Shown here piece by piece: positions 35,940 to 44,345 of a stretch of DNA of 64,000 nucleotides. The position numbers and the translations under genes were made by a program. Below the pieces are notes generated by a model. The model was not told the DNA's origin and did no database searches. It was given only the letters and a program-made list of their open reading frames with translations. The stretch comes from Psychrobacillus sp044762855 (GTDB lineage Bacteria > Bacillota > Bacilli > Bacillales_A > Planococcaceae): positions 806,001 to 870,000 of the forward strand of contig NZ_JBIWFB010000001.1 in NCBI RefSeq assembly GCF_044762855.1. Reading direction: 5' to 3'. How positions within the stretch are numbered: position 1 is the first letter of the stretch; every line of letters begins with the position of its first letter.

Positions 35940-36190
35940 TAAAAAAACATCATGCATCCCTAAAAAAGGGACGAATGATGTAAAATCCGTGGTACCACCC
36001 AGCTTGCTAAAATAATAATTAGCCACTCTTCTTCTTAACGTGAAGGACACGGTCTATGCTACTACAAGTTCACATACACTGCTCAGAAGCCCATTCCATT
36101 TATAGTATGGTCTGTTTGCACCAACCACAGACTCTCTTTTCATACTGTATTAAATGTACTTTTCTTCGTCATAGCTTAACTATTTTGTTT
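35940..36190 (-). promoter_or_regulatory. T-box riboswitch leader of trpS
   Basis: Read on the minus strand: an AGAGAG-type stem I element is followed by two candidate Trp specifier triplets TGG (36096-36098 and 36091-36093), then the conserved T-box GGGTGGTACCACGG (36000-35987). A terminator hairpin at 35981-35947 (ACATCATTCGTCCCT pairing with AGGGATGCATGATGT, then T run) follows. Uncharged tRNA-Trp would stabilise the antiterminator and allow trpS transcription. Confidence 0.93.
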
Positions 36191-36221
36191 CGCTAATTAT
36201 ATTATAGAAGAAACACAAAAA

Positions 36222-36566
36222 TCAAGCATAAAAAGCAACTAGGGCAATGCCCATACAAACTAAACAAGACAAGCCTAAAGTGACAATCGGCTTATATGGA
36301 AAAGAAAAAACCTCGGATGGCAACCTCATATCATTTGCGGTTTTTTTCATATGTTTAGGAGAAAACACTTTTCGTGTGCTTGTCACAAAAATATCGAAAA
36401 ACCCACCAGCAACTACATACGTCATGAGCCCGATAAATGTAATAGAACCTCCAACATAAAAGGACAAATTTATATATGAAGTAAGCGTGAAAGACCCATT
36501 TGTGAAAAACATTAGTACAAAAATAATAAGCTGTAAGACTAAAAAACTAATAATTGTTTTCTTCAT
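36222..36566 (-). CDS. DUF3899-family membrane protein
   Basis: 114 residues with about four transmembrane segments: two near the N-terminus, one mid-protein and one at the end. A polar loop carries FSPKHMKKTANDMRLPSE. It appears to be of the DUF3899 group found in Bacillales beside trpS/opp. GAGGTGAA precedes the ATG. Located upstream of the trpS leader on the same strand. Function unknown. Confidence 0.7.
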   Translation of the reverse strand: MKKTIISFLVLQLIIFVLMFFTNGSFTLTSYINLSFYVGGSITFIGLMTYVVAGGFFDIFVTSTRKVFSPKHMKKTANDMRLPSEVFSFPYKPIVTLGLSCLVCMGIALVAFYA

Positions 36567-36727
36567 AATTCACCTCGACGAAATAAATTATAAAAGATTC
36601 ACTTAAAATAATCAAAAATTAGACAATTCAAAATGTCAGAAATGAACAAATTAACTACCAAAGATTCCTAATTGTTAGGACAATGTAATGATTTTGTTAC
36701 TGAATTGTAAAAAAATAATCGAAAAAC

Positions 36728-36756
36728 CTGTACAAGTTTCTAGGAAAATGTATAAT
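36728..36756 (+). promoter_or_regulatory. Possible promoter of the opp operon
   Basis: A perfect -10 TATAAT lies at 36751-36756 with a weak -35 CTGTAC 17 bp upstream, 47 bp before the oppA start. Confidence 0.4.
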
Positions 36757-36802
36757 GATTATTGTAATGAATTTTTCTGAATATTTAAAGGGGGTTATTC
36801 TT

Positions 36803-38509
36803 TTGAAGAATAGCAAGTTTGCTTGGCTTTTAGGCCTAATGTTAGTTGTTGCTCTTTTCTTGGCTGCATGTGGCGGCGATAAAGAAGAAAGCACAGAAAC
36901 ATCTACAGAAAAAGAAGAGACAGACGCAACAACAGAAGAAGTAGCAACTGACGAGGAACAAGTTCTTAACTTAATCATGACTGCTGAGATTCCAACAATG
37001 GACTCTGCACTTGTTACGGATGCAGTAGGTTTTGACCTTCTGAATAACGTAAACGAAGGTTTATACCGTTTAAATCAAGATAACGTTGCTGAACCAGCAT
37101 TATCTGAAGGTGAACCAACAGTTTCTGAAGATGGATTAGTTTACACATTCACATTACGTGATGCTAACTGGTCAGATGGTTCTCCGGTAACTGCTAATGA
37201 TTTTGAATTTGCGTGGAAACGTGCGATGAACCCAGATACTGCTTCTGAGTATGGTCCATACATGATGGATGGCGTTATTAAAAATGCTACTGAAATTATG
37301 GAAGGTTCTGTAGAGTACACTGAACTAGGTGTTAAAGCTCTAGATGAAAAAACATTAGAAGTAACACTTGAAAAACCAATTCCTTATTTCTTATCACTTA
37401 TGTCATTTGGAACATTCTTACCACAAAGTGAAGAATTCGTTACAGCGCAAGGTGCAAACTATGCAAAAAATTCTGAAGCACTTTTATACAACGGACCATT
37501 TACACTTGCTAACTGGGACGGAACAGGATTATCTTGGCAACTTCTTAAAAATGAAGAGTACTGGGATAAAGACACTGTAAAATTAACTGAAATTAACTAT
37601 GATGTTGTTAAAGAACCAGGTACAGCTGTAAACTTGTATTCTGAAGGTCAAAAAGACCGTGCTGGGCTTTCTGGTGAGTTCGCAATGCAATATGCTGCTG
37701 ATCCAGAACTAATCACTGAATCAGAAACATCTGTATTCTATTTCAAATACAACCAAGAGCGTCTTGGAGAAAAAACACCACTTGCTAATGTAAATATTCG
37801 TGAAGCAATGTCAAAAGCTTTCAATAAACAAGATTTAGTAGATGTAGTTTTAGCTAACGGTTCTGTACCAGCTAACTACTTAATTCCAAAAGACTTTACT
37901 TTCGATGCTGATGCAAATGATTTCCGTGACGTAAACGGTGACATGGCTGAATTCAATGTAGAAGAAGCAAAAGCTGCATTTGAAAAAGGATTATCTGAAC
38001 TAGGCGTTTCTGAATTAACTATCGAAATTTTAAATGGTGATACAGAAGCAGCTAAAAAAATGGGTGAATACCTAGCAAATCAATTACAAACAAATCTACC
38101 AGGTTTAACAGTTAAACTAAAAGAAGTACCATTTAACGTACGTCTAGATCTTGACACAAATCAAGATTACGATATGCAAATTGCTGGATGGGGACCTGAC
38201 TATCAAGATCCTTATACATTCATGAACTTATGGTTAACTGGTGGCGGAAACAACAAAATGTCTTATTCTAACCCAGAATATGACAAACTAGTAAACTCAG
38301 CTGCTAATGAATTAGCTCTTGATCCAGAAGCTCGTTGGCAAGCACTTGCTGATGCTGAAAAACTTCTTATTGACGAAGATTACGGTATCGGACCAATTTA
38401 CCAACGTGGATTAATGTTCCTTCAAAAACCATATGTTAAAGGTATCGTTGCTCACCCATTCGGTGGAGACTATAGCTACAAGTGGGCTTATATCGAAGGT
38501 AAAAACTAA
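36803..38509 (+). CDS. oppA: OppA oligopeptide-binding lipoprotein
   Basis: 568 residues from TTG 36803, supported by AAAGGGGGT; the ATG at 36755 is rejected. Lipobox FLAAC with Cys23, acidic linker, then SBP family 5 domain of the OppA/PGT class (TFTLRDANWSDGSPVTANDF; AGWGPDYQDPYTFM). Captures oligopeptides outside the membrane and passes them to OppBCDF. In Bacillus this system also imports Phr and competence peptides. Followed by an attenuator hairpin before oppB. Confidence 0.94.
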   Translation: MKNSKFAWLLGLMLVVALFLAACGGDKEESTETSTEKEETDATTEEVATDEEQVLNLIMTAEIPTMDSALVTDAVGFDLLNNVNEGLYRLNQDNVAEPALSEGEPTVSEDGLVYTFTLRDANWSDGSPVTANDFEFAWKRAMNPDTASEYGPYMMDGVIKNATEIMEGSVEYTELGVKALDEKTLEVTLEKPIPYFLSLMSFGTFLPQSEEFVTAQGANYAKNSEALLYNGPFTLANWDGTGLSWQLLKNEEYWDKDTVKLTEINYDVVKEPGTAVNLYSEGQKDRAGLSGEFAMQYAADPELITESETSVFYFKYNQERLGEKTPLANVNIREAMSKAFNKQDLVDVVLANGSVPANYLIPKDFTFDADANDFRDVNGDMAEFNVEEAKAAFEKGLSELGVSELTIEILNGDTEAAKKMGEYLANQLQTNLPGLTVKLKEVPFNVRLDLDTNQDYDMQIAGWGPDYQDPYTFMNLWLTGGGNNKMSYSNPEYDKLVNSAANELALDPEARWQALADAEKLLIDEDYGIGPIYQRGLMFLQKPYVKGIVAHPFGGDYSYKWAYIEGKN

Positions 38510-38538
38510 TTTAGTGAATGTTTAAAATCACATAGTTT

Positions 38539-38580
38539 GAGAGTATATGGTATCCGTTCGGGGCCATATACTCTCTTTTT
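38539..38580 (+). terminator. Intra-operon attenuator between oppA and oppB
   Basis: The 12-bp stem GAGAGTATATGG/CCATATACTCTC has a 13-nt loop and is followed by TTTTTAAAT. It would allow partial read-through, giving more OppA than membrane components. Confidence 0.8.
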
Positions 38581-38707
38581 AAATGAATCAGAATTCACGA
38601 AATATTTTATTTTTAATTTTAGTTTTGACAACTACGGAGTTTATCTGTTTATATATACTAGTAGAGTTTTAAAAATTATAGGAAAATATTATTTAGGAGG
38701 TGCAAAG

Positions 38708-39640
38708 ATGACAAAATATATGATTCGACGTATCGTTTATATGTTTATTACCCTTTTCCTGATCGCGTCAGCAACGTTTTTCTTAATGAAGGCGCTTCCA
38801 GGATCCCCGATTAGCTCTGCTCCAAAACTTACCCCTTCACAACTTGCGATGGTGGAAGCGAAATATGGATTAGATGAACCAGTTCCTGTGCAGTATGCAA
38901 AATACATGCTCAACTTGGCAAAAGGTGACTTAGGTAACTCATTCCAGTTCAAAAATGCTAGTGTAACGGAACTAATCATGAATCGTTTAGGACCATCTGT
39001 TTTAATTGGAACACAAGGTTTGATACTGGGTGTTGCTATAGGTATTTTGTTAGGTATGATTGCAGCGTTAAGGCAGAATACTGTATGGGATTATGGTAGT
39101 ACACTAATTGCTATCATTGGTATTTCTATTCCATCTTTCGTTTTTGCAACATTGCTTCAATATTGGTTAGCGGTAGAATGGGGTCTATTCCCTGTAGGTT
39201 TATGGAAAGATGGTTGGATGTCAAGCATACTACCTTCTATTGCATTAGCAATGGGACCACTTGCGACAGCATCTCGATTTATCCGTACAGAAATGATTGA
39301 AGTATTAAGTTCGGATTATATTACTTTAGCAAAATCTAAAGGGGCTAGCGGATTTGAAGTTGCATTCAAGCACGCTTTCCGTAATGCATTAATCCCGCTT
39401 GTCACTGTTTTAGGACCGCTTGCTGCTGGTTTAGTTACAGGTTCACTTGTAATTGAACAAATCTTTGCAATACCGGGTATCGGAGAACAATTCGTTAAAG
39501 CTATTATGTCCAATGACTTCTCCATTATTATGGGAACAACATTATTCTACTCTGTATTGTTAATTGTCATAATATTCGTAGTAGACGTCCTTTATGGAAT
39601 AATTGATCCTCGTATTCGTTTATCAGGAGGTAGTAAATAA
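38708..39640 (+). CDS. oppB: OppB oligopeptide permease
   Basis: 310 residues from ATG 38708 with AGGAGG 9 bp upstream; the frame from 38537 runs through the attenuator and is rejected. Start MTKYMIRRIVYMFITLFLI and EAA loop LAKSKGASGFEVAFKHAFRN are typical. Six transmembrane helices. The stop overlaps the oppC start (TAATG). Confidence 0.93.
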   Translation: MTKYMIRRIVYMFITLFLIASATFFLMKALPGSPISSAPKLTPSQLAMVEAKYGLDEPVPVQYAKYMLNLAKGDLGNSFQFKNASVTELIMNRLGPSVLIGTQGLILGVAIGILLGMIAALRQNTVWDYGSTLIAIIGISIPSFVFATLLQYWLAVEWGLFPVGLWKDGWMSSILPSIALAMGPLATASRFIRTEMIEVLSSDYITLAKSKGASGFEVAFKHAFRNALIPLVTVLGPLAAGLVTGSLVIEQIFAIPGIGEQFVKAIMSNDFSIIMGTTLFYSVLLIVIIFVVDVLYGIIDPRIRLSGGSK

Positions 39641-40659
39641 TGAGTTTGGATATAAAAAAAATACCTGCTGAATCTTTTGAAAGAGTTCATATCGATAGTA
39701 GCCAAGCAGAAAGAATTACGAAACCGTCTTTAAGTTTTTGGCAAGACGCTTGGTTACGAATTCGTAAAAACAAGGCCGCTATTGCAAGCATATTCATATT
39801 ATTGTTTATCATTATTATGGCATTTGTAGGGCCGATGGTTAGCCCGCATGATTCTGAAACTCAAACAATTACACATGCTAACTTGCCTCCAAAAGTTCCT
39901 GGACTTGAGAAGTTAGGAATATTCGATGGTGTTGGTACATTAGCAGGTAAAGAAGTAGATTTATATGAAATGAAAAAAGTAGATACGTATTATTGGTTTG
40001 GGACGGATGGTTTGGGACGTGACATGTTCTCAAGAGCATGGGAAGGTACTCAAATTTCATTGTTAATTGCCTTTATGGCAGCATTAATCGATATGGTAAT
40101 TGGTGTTGCTTACGGAGGTATTTCTGGTTTCTACGGTGGTCGTGTCGATGATGTGATGCAACGTATTGTAGAAATTCTATATGGTATCCCAACATTAGTT
40201 ATCGTTATCCTAATGTTATTATTTATGGAACCAGGTGTCACGGCGATAATTATTGCGATTACGCTCACAGGATGGATTGGTATGTCGCGTATTGTTCGGG
40301 GTCAAGTCTTGAAATTTAAAAACCAAGAATTTGTACTCGCATCCCGTACTTTAGGTGCAAGTAATGGTCGCATAATTTCTAAACATATTTTACCGAATAT
40401 TTTAGGGGTAATTATTATTAATACAATGTTTACTATCCCAAGTGCGATTTTCTTTGAAGCATTTCTAAGCTTTATCGGATTAGGACTTCAAGCTCCTGAT
40501 GCGTCTTTAGGTACACTTATTAACGATGGGTATAAAGTAATTCGTTTCCAACCACATATTTTATTATTCCCATCGATTATTTTAAGTTTATTAATGATTG
40601 CATTTAACTTGCTTGGTGATGGATTACGTGATGCATTTGATCCGAAGATGAAAGACTAA
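39640..40659 (+). CDS. oppC: OppC oligopeptide permease
   Basis: 339 residues, with the long N-terminal cytoplasmic segment of OppC, the external loop WFGTDGLGRDMFSRAWEG and EAA loop ASRTLGASNGRIISKHILPN. Second permease subunit; overlaps oppB by 1 bp. Confidence 0.93.
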   Translation: MSLDIKKIPAESFERVHIDSSQAERITKPSLSFWQDAWLRIRKNKAAIASIFILLFIIIMAFVGPMVSPHDSETQTITHANLPPKVPGLEKLGIFDGVGTLAGKEVDLYEMKKVDTYYWFGTDGLGRDMFSRAWEGTQISLLIAFMAALIDMVIGVAYGGISGFYGGRVDDVMQRIVEILYGIPTLVIVILMLLFMEPGVTAIIIAITLTGWIGMSRIVRGQVLKFKNQEFVLASRTLGASNGRIISKHILPNILGVIIINTMFTIPSAIFFEAFLSFIGLGLQAPDASLGTLINDGYKVIRFQPHILLFPSIILSLLMIAFNLLGDGLRDAFDPKMKD

Positions 40660-40674
40660 AGGAGGAAAGCGAAA

Positions 40675-41739
40675 ATGGAAAAAATATTAGAAGTAAAAGA
40701 CCTAGAGCTTTCCTTCCATACGTTTGCAGGGGAAGTTAAAGCAATTCGTGGCGTTAACTTTGACTTATTAAAAGGAGAAACGCTTGCAATTGTTGGAGAG
40801 TCTGGTTCTGGTAAATCCGTAACGACTAAGTCAATTATGCGTTTATTGCCTGAACATAGCTCTGAATTTAAAAATGGTCATATCTTATTTAATGGAAAAG
40901 ATTTAACGAAACTTACAGATAAAGAAATGCAAAAGATTCGTGGAAAAGACATTTCAATGATTTTCCAAGATCCTATGACTTCGTTGAATCCTACGATGAC
41001 TATTGGAAAACAAATTATGGAGCCTATATTAAAGCACCGTAATGTAAGTAAATCAGTAGCGCATAAAGAAGCAGTAGATTTACTTCGTCTAGTAGGTATG
41101 CCTAAACCAGAAGCTCGTATGAAACAATATCCACATCAGTTTTCAGGTGGACAACGTCAACGTATCGTTATTGCCATTGCACTAGCATGTAATCCACAAG
41201 TATTAATTGCGGATGAACCGACTACTGCGCTGGACGTAACGATTCAAGCACAAATTCTAGAGCTAATGAAAGATTTACAAAAGAAGATTAATACATCGAT
41301 CATCTTTATTACACATGATCTTGGTGTAGTAGCGAATGTGGCAGATAGAGTTGCTGTTATGTATGGTGGGAAAATTGTTGAAATCGGAACGGTAGATGAA
41401 ATTTTCTATAATCCACAACACCCTTATACATGGGGATTACTAAGCTCAATGCCTTCACTTGATACGGCAGAAGAGAAACTATATGCAATTCCGGGAACAC
41501 CACCGGATCTATTGTCACCTCCAAAGGGAGATGCATTTGCTCTTCGTAGTGATTATGCAATGAAAATAGATTTGGAAGAAAATCCTCCATTTTTTAAAGT
41601 GAGTGATACGCATTATGCAGCAACTTGGTTATTACATCCAGATGCTCCGCAAGTAGACCCACCAGTAGCAATTATGGAGCGTATGAAAAAATATCCAGGT
41701 AGTCGTTACTATGAAGGAACGGAAGGAGGTACTTACTAA
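40675..41739 (+). CDS. oppD: OppD oligopeptide transporter ATPase
   Basis: 354 residues. Walker A GESGSGKSV, signature FSGGQRQRI, Walker B LIADEPTTALDV and ITHDLGVVANV. Ends one base into oppF. As in appD, the C-terminal cysteine cluster of many OppD proteins (CxxRCP) is missing: the segment PPKGDAFALRSDYAM has Ala where Cys is usual. Both importers in this window share that loss. Confidence 0.94.
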   Translation: MEKILEVKDLELSFHTFAGEVKAIRGVNFDLLKGETLAIVGESGSGKSVTTKSIMRLLPEHSSEFKNGHILFNGKDLTKLTDKEMQKIRGKDISMIFQDPMTSLNPTMTIGKQIMEPILKHRNVSKSVAHKEAVDLLRLVGMPKPEARMKQYPHQFSGGQRQRIVIAIALACNPQVLIADEPTTALDVTIQAQILELMKDLQKKINTSIIFITHDLGVVANVADRVAVMYGGKIVEIGTVDEIFYNPQHPYTWGLLSSMPSLDTAEEKLYAIPGTPPDLLSPPKGDAFALRSDYAMKIDLEENPPFFKVSDTHYAATWLLHPDAPQVDPPVAIMERMKKYPGSRYYEGTEGGTY

Positions 41740-42677
41740 TGGCTGAAAAATTACTGGAAATCAAAAATTTAAAGCAGTATTTCAATCAAGGTAAGCCAAA
41801 TGAAGTTCGTGCGGTAGATGATATAAGCTTTGATATTTATAAAGGGGAAACATTAGGTCTAGTTGGCGAGTCAGGTTGTGGTAAATCAACGACTGGGCGT
41901 ACAATTATCCGTCTTTATGATGCAACAGATGGTCAAGTAATTTACGATGGTGTAAACGTACATGATAAAAAATCTAAAAAAGATTTAAAAGAATTCAATC
42001 GTAAAATGCAAATGATTTTCCAAGATCCATATGCTTCTCTAAATCCGCGTATGAAAGTACTGGATATTATCGCAGAAGGATTGGATATTCACGGTCTTGT
42101 GAAAAATCCAAAAGAACGAAAAGAAAAAGTAGTAGAACTTTTAGAAACTGTTGGATTAAACCGTGAGCATGCGGATCGTTATGCACATGAGTTTTCAGGT
42201 GGACAACGTCAACGTCTTGGAATTGCAAGAGCACTTGCTGTGAATCCTGAATTCATCATTGCGGATGAGCCAATCTCAGCGCTAGATGTATCGATTCAAG
42301 CACAGGTTGTAAACTTACTAAAAGAACTACAAGAAGAAAAAGGCTTAACTTATTTATTCATTGCACATGACTTGTCTATGGTAAAATACATTTCTGACCG
42401 TATTGGAGTAATGTATTTTGGTAAGCTAGTCGAGTTAGCTACTGCAGAAGAATTGTATGCAAATCCGATGCATCCATATACACAATCTCTTCTATCAGCT
42501 ATTCCTCTTCCAGATCCAAATTATGAGCGCACTCGTGTCCGTAAATCATACGACCCAGCAAATCATAATTATCAAGACGGGGAAGAAATTGCTATGCGTG
42601 AAGTAACGCCTGGACATTTTGTTTACTGTTCTGAAAAAGAATTGCAATCTTTAAGAGCTACATCAAGCTCTAAATAA
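41739..42677 (+). CDS. oppF: OppF oligopeptide transporter ATPase
   Basis: 312 residues. Walker A GESGCGKST, signature FSGGQRQRL, Walker B IIADEPISALDV and IAHDLSMVKYI. Second ATPase of Opp, overlapping oppD by 1 bp. Last gene of the operon before a terminator. Confidence 0.94.
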   Translation: MAEKLLEIKNLKQYFNQGKPNEVRAVDDISFDIYKGETLGLVGESGCGKSTTGRTIIRLYDATDGQVIYDGVNVHDKKSKKDLKEFNRKMQMIFQDPYASLNPRMKVLDIIAEGLDIHGLVKNPKERKEKVVELLETVGLNREHADRYAHEFSGGQRQRLGIARALAVNPEFIIADEPISALDVSIQAQVVNLLKELQEEKGLTYLFIAHDLSMVKYISDRIGVMYFGKLVELATAEELYANPMHPYTQSLLSAIPLPDPNYERTRVRKSYDPANHNYQDGEEIAMREVTPGHFVYCSEKELQSLRATSSSK

Positions 42678-42681
42678 TAAA

Positions 42682-42717
42682 AAATCGGTCATTCCTATGC
42701 GAATGATCGATTTTTTT
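42682..42717 (+). terminator. Terminator of the opp operon
   Basis: AAATCGGTCATTC pairs with GAATGATCGATTT (one G-U) and is followed by a T run. Confidence 0.88.
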
Positions 42718-42777
42718 ATGGCCTGTGAAATTATAAAGTAAGTAGGTTAAGTGAATTCTTAAAATTGAGCACAGTAT

Positions 42778-43058
42778 AGGGATGATGCGTCATAAGCATA
42801 CTTATATGTCCGCTATGATTTCCGCTCCAGGCGGAGACGCTTACCGTGGGGCGGGCGGTGACCTCACAGGTCTCGCCGCCTTGCGCTTCAATTAATAGAA
42901 CTTGCTAACTTGTTCAGTATCGACTCTCTCAAAACATTCATTTTTCATGGAGTATATCCAGTAAATGTCTTAGGGGAACTAACTAGTCATGGATAGCAAC
43001 TAATTCTTATTACAACAAGTTTTCTTGGAGTGAGAGGATAATAATTTAGACATAATCT
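42778..43058. repeat. MITE-like intergenic element, copy B1
   Basis: Left end AGGGATGATGCGTCATAAG; degenerate right end TTAGACATAATCT. Contains a GC-rich block (CTCCAGGCGGAGACGCTTACC, shown shortened in homologues as GCAGGCGGACGCTTTCC). A segment collinear with copies A, D and E on the opposite strand includes AGCAACTAATTCTTA and two cores exactly 21 bp apart. It almost abuts copy B2. The gap 42718-43509 holds no gene. Confidence 0.65.
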
Positions 43059-43265
43059 AGGGATAGTGCGTCTTAAGGAAGCACTATTAGTTTTAGCTTA
43101 TAGGCATAATTTCATCTATTTGCAGTGTTTGGAAGAGAGATCGTCCAACTTCGTGTAGAGCTTGATCAACTTACGCGCAAGCGACGTGAATGATTCATCG
43201 CTCACCCGGCGGAAAGCGTACGGCTACAACGAAAATCACAGCGGTCACTAAGACACATTATCTCT
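43059..43265. repeat. MITE-like intergenic element, copy B2 (clearest ends)
   Basis: Left end AGGGATAGTGCGTCTTA and right end TAAGACACATTATCTCT are inverted repeats matching at 14 of 17 positions, 207 bp apart. The right half carries CACCCGGCGGAAAGCG and GAAAATCACAGCGG, the complement of the core of copy C. No ORF with a ribosome site. After it, 43266-43509 is AT-rich DNA leading to the RsbQ-like gene with nothing recognised. Confidence 0.78.
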
Positions 43266-43509
43266 ATAATATGTGATATCTATTAATGCTGATTATTTCC
43301 ATTCCTCAGATGGGGACGAAGAGATGCGCTTTTATTCTGGGTAAAGTAGCGAGGAAATGCCTTGTATTCGCTTCTTTAATTGTTGGAACATGTAGAATAG
43401 GATATAATGAAATTACTAGAAAATTTTAGAGGATTGTATATGTAAAGCGAGTTAGGTCTTACAATTTAGATAAATAGACTTATATTATTAGAATAGATGA
43501 GGTTTCTAT

Positions 43510-44340
43510 ATGGATCAAAATGTTCTTTTACGAAATAATGTAAATATTACTGGAAAAGGTACGAGGGCAATGTTGTTTGCTCCTGGGTTTGGATGTGACC
43601 AAAATATGTGGAGGTTTGTAGCACCTGCTTTTGAAGAAAATTATCGTACTATTCTTTTTGATTATGTTGGTTCAGGTAAGTCTGATTATAATGCTTATAG
43701 CCCTAGCAAATACAGTAAACTTCATGGATATGCACAGGATTTGCTAGAAATATGTGCTGCACTGGATTTAAAAGAAATAACTTTTATTGGACATTCAGTA
43801 GGTAGCACCATTGGGATGTTGGCATCTATACAACAGCCTGATTTATTTGAACATCTTATTATGATAGGACCATCCCCTCGTTATCTAAATGATCATCCTG
43901 ACTATATAGGTGGGTTTGAGAAAGAGGACTTGGATGGATTAATTGATATGATGGAGATGAATTATATTGGCTGGTCCAATTATCTTTCCAAAGTTATTAT
44001 GAAAAATCCCGATCGTCCAGAGCTTTCCAAAGAATTAGAGGAAAGTTTTTGTTCGACTGATCCAACTGTTGCTCGCCAATTTGCCATTGCCACTTTCTTT
44101 TCTGATAATCGAGAAGACTTGAGAAAAGTGGCGGTACCATCGCTTATTCTTCAGTGTGCGGAAGATGTTATTGCTCCAAGTGAAGTTGGGAACTACATGC
44201 ATCGCCATCTGCCAGACAATACCTTGCGTTTTATGCAAGCTACTGGGCATTGTCCACATATGAGTCATCCTGAAGAAACCATTCAATTAATTAGTGAATA
44301 TTTGACTACTGGTTCTGTAAGCACACTTAGTAAGGAGTAG
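43510..44340 (+). CDS. RsbQ-like alpha/beta hydrolase
   Basis: 276 residues. Strong likeness to RsbQ (269 residues) and to the plant KAI2/D14 receptors: nucleophile elbow GHSVGS (Ser about 97), acid in LQCAEDVIAP and His in ATGHCPHMSHP, plus the FDYVGSGKSD segment. In B. subtilis RsbQ supplies a small hydrophobic signal to the PAS domain of the phosphatase RsbP in energy stress. Here no RsbP follows; a PAS-GGDEF protein starts 5 bp downstream, so the hydrolase probably feeds a cyclic-di-GMP sensor. Ribosome site is weak (GATGAGG). Confidence 0.88.
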   Translation: MDQNVLLRNNVNITGKGTRAMLFAPGFGCDQNMWRFVAPAFEENYRTILFDYVGSGKSDYNAYSPSKYSKLHGYAQDLLEICAALDLKEITFIGHSVGSTIGMLASIQQPDLFEHLIMIGPSPRYLNDHPDYIGGFEKEDLDGLIDMMEMNYIGWSNYLSKVIMKNPDRPELSKELEESFCSTDPTVARQFAIATFFSDNREDLRKVAVPSLILQCAEDVIAPSEVGNYMHRHLPDNTLRFMQATGHCPHMSHPEETIQLISEYLTTGSVSTLSKE

Positions 44341-44345
44341 ATTAT

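Noticed and set aside
36632..36646. CodY box upstream of oppA (AAATGTCAGAAATGA)
   Set aside because: About five mismatches to the consensus in AT-rich DNA; too weak to annotate.
38537..38707. 57-residue N-terminal extension of OppB
   Set aside because: It crosses the attenuator hairpin; ATG 38708 has AGGAGG and gives the normal OppB N-terminus.
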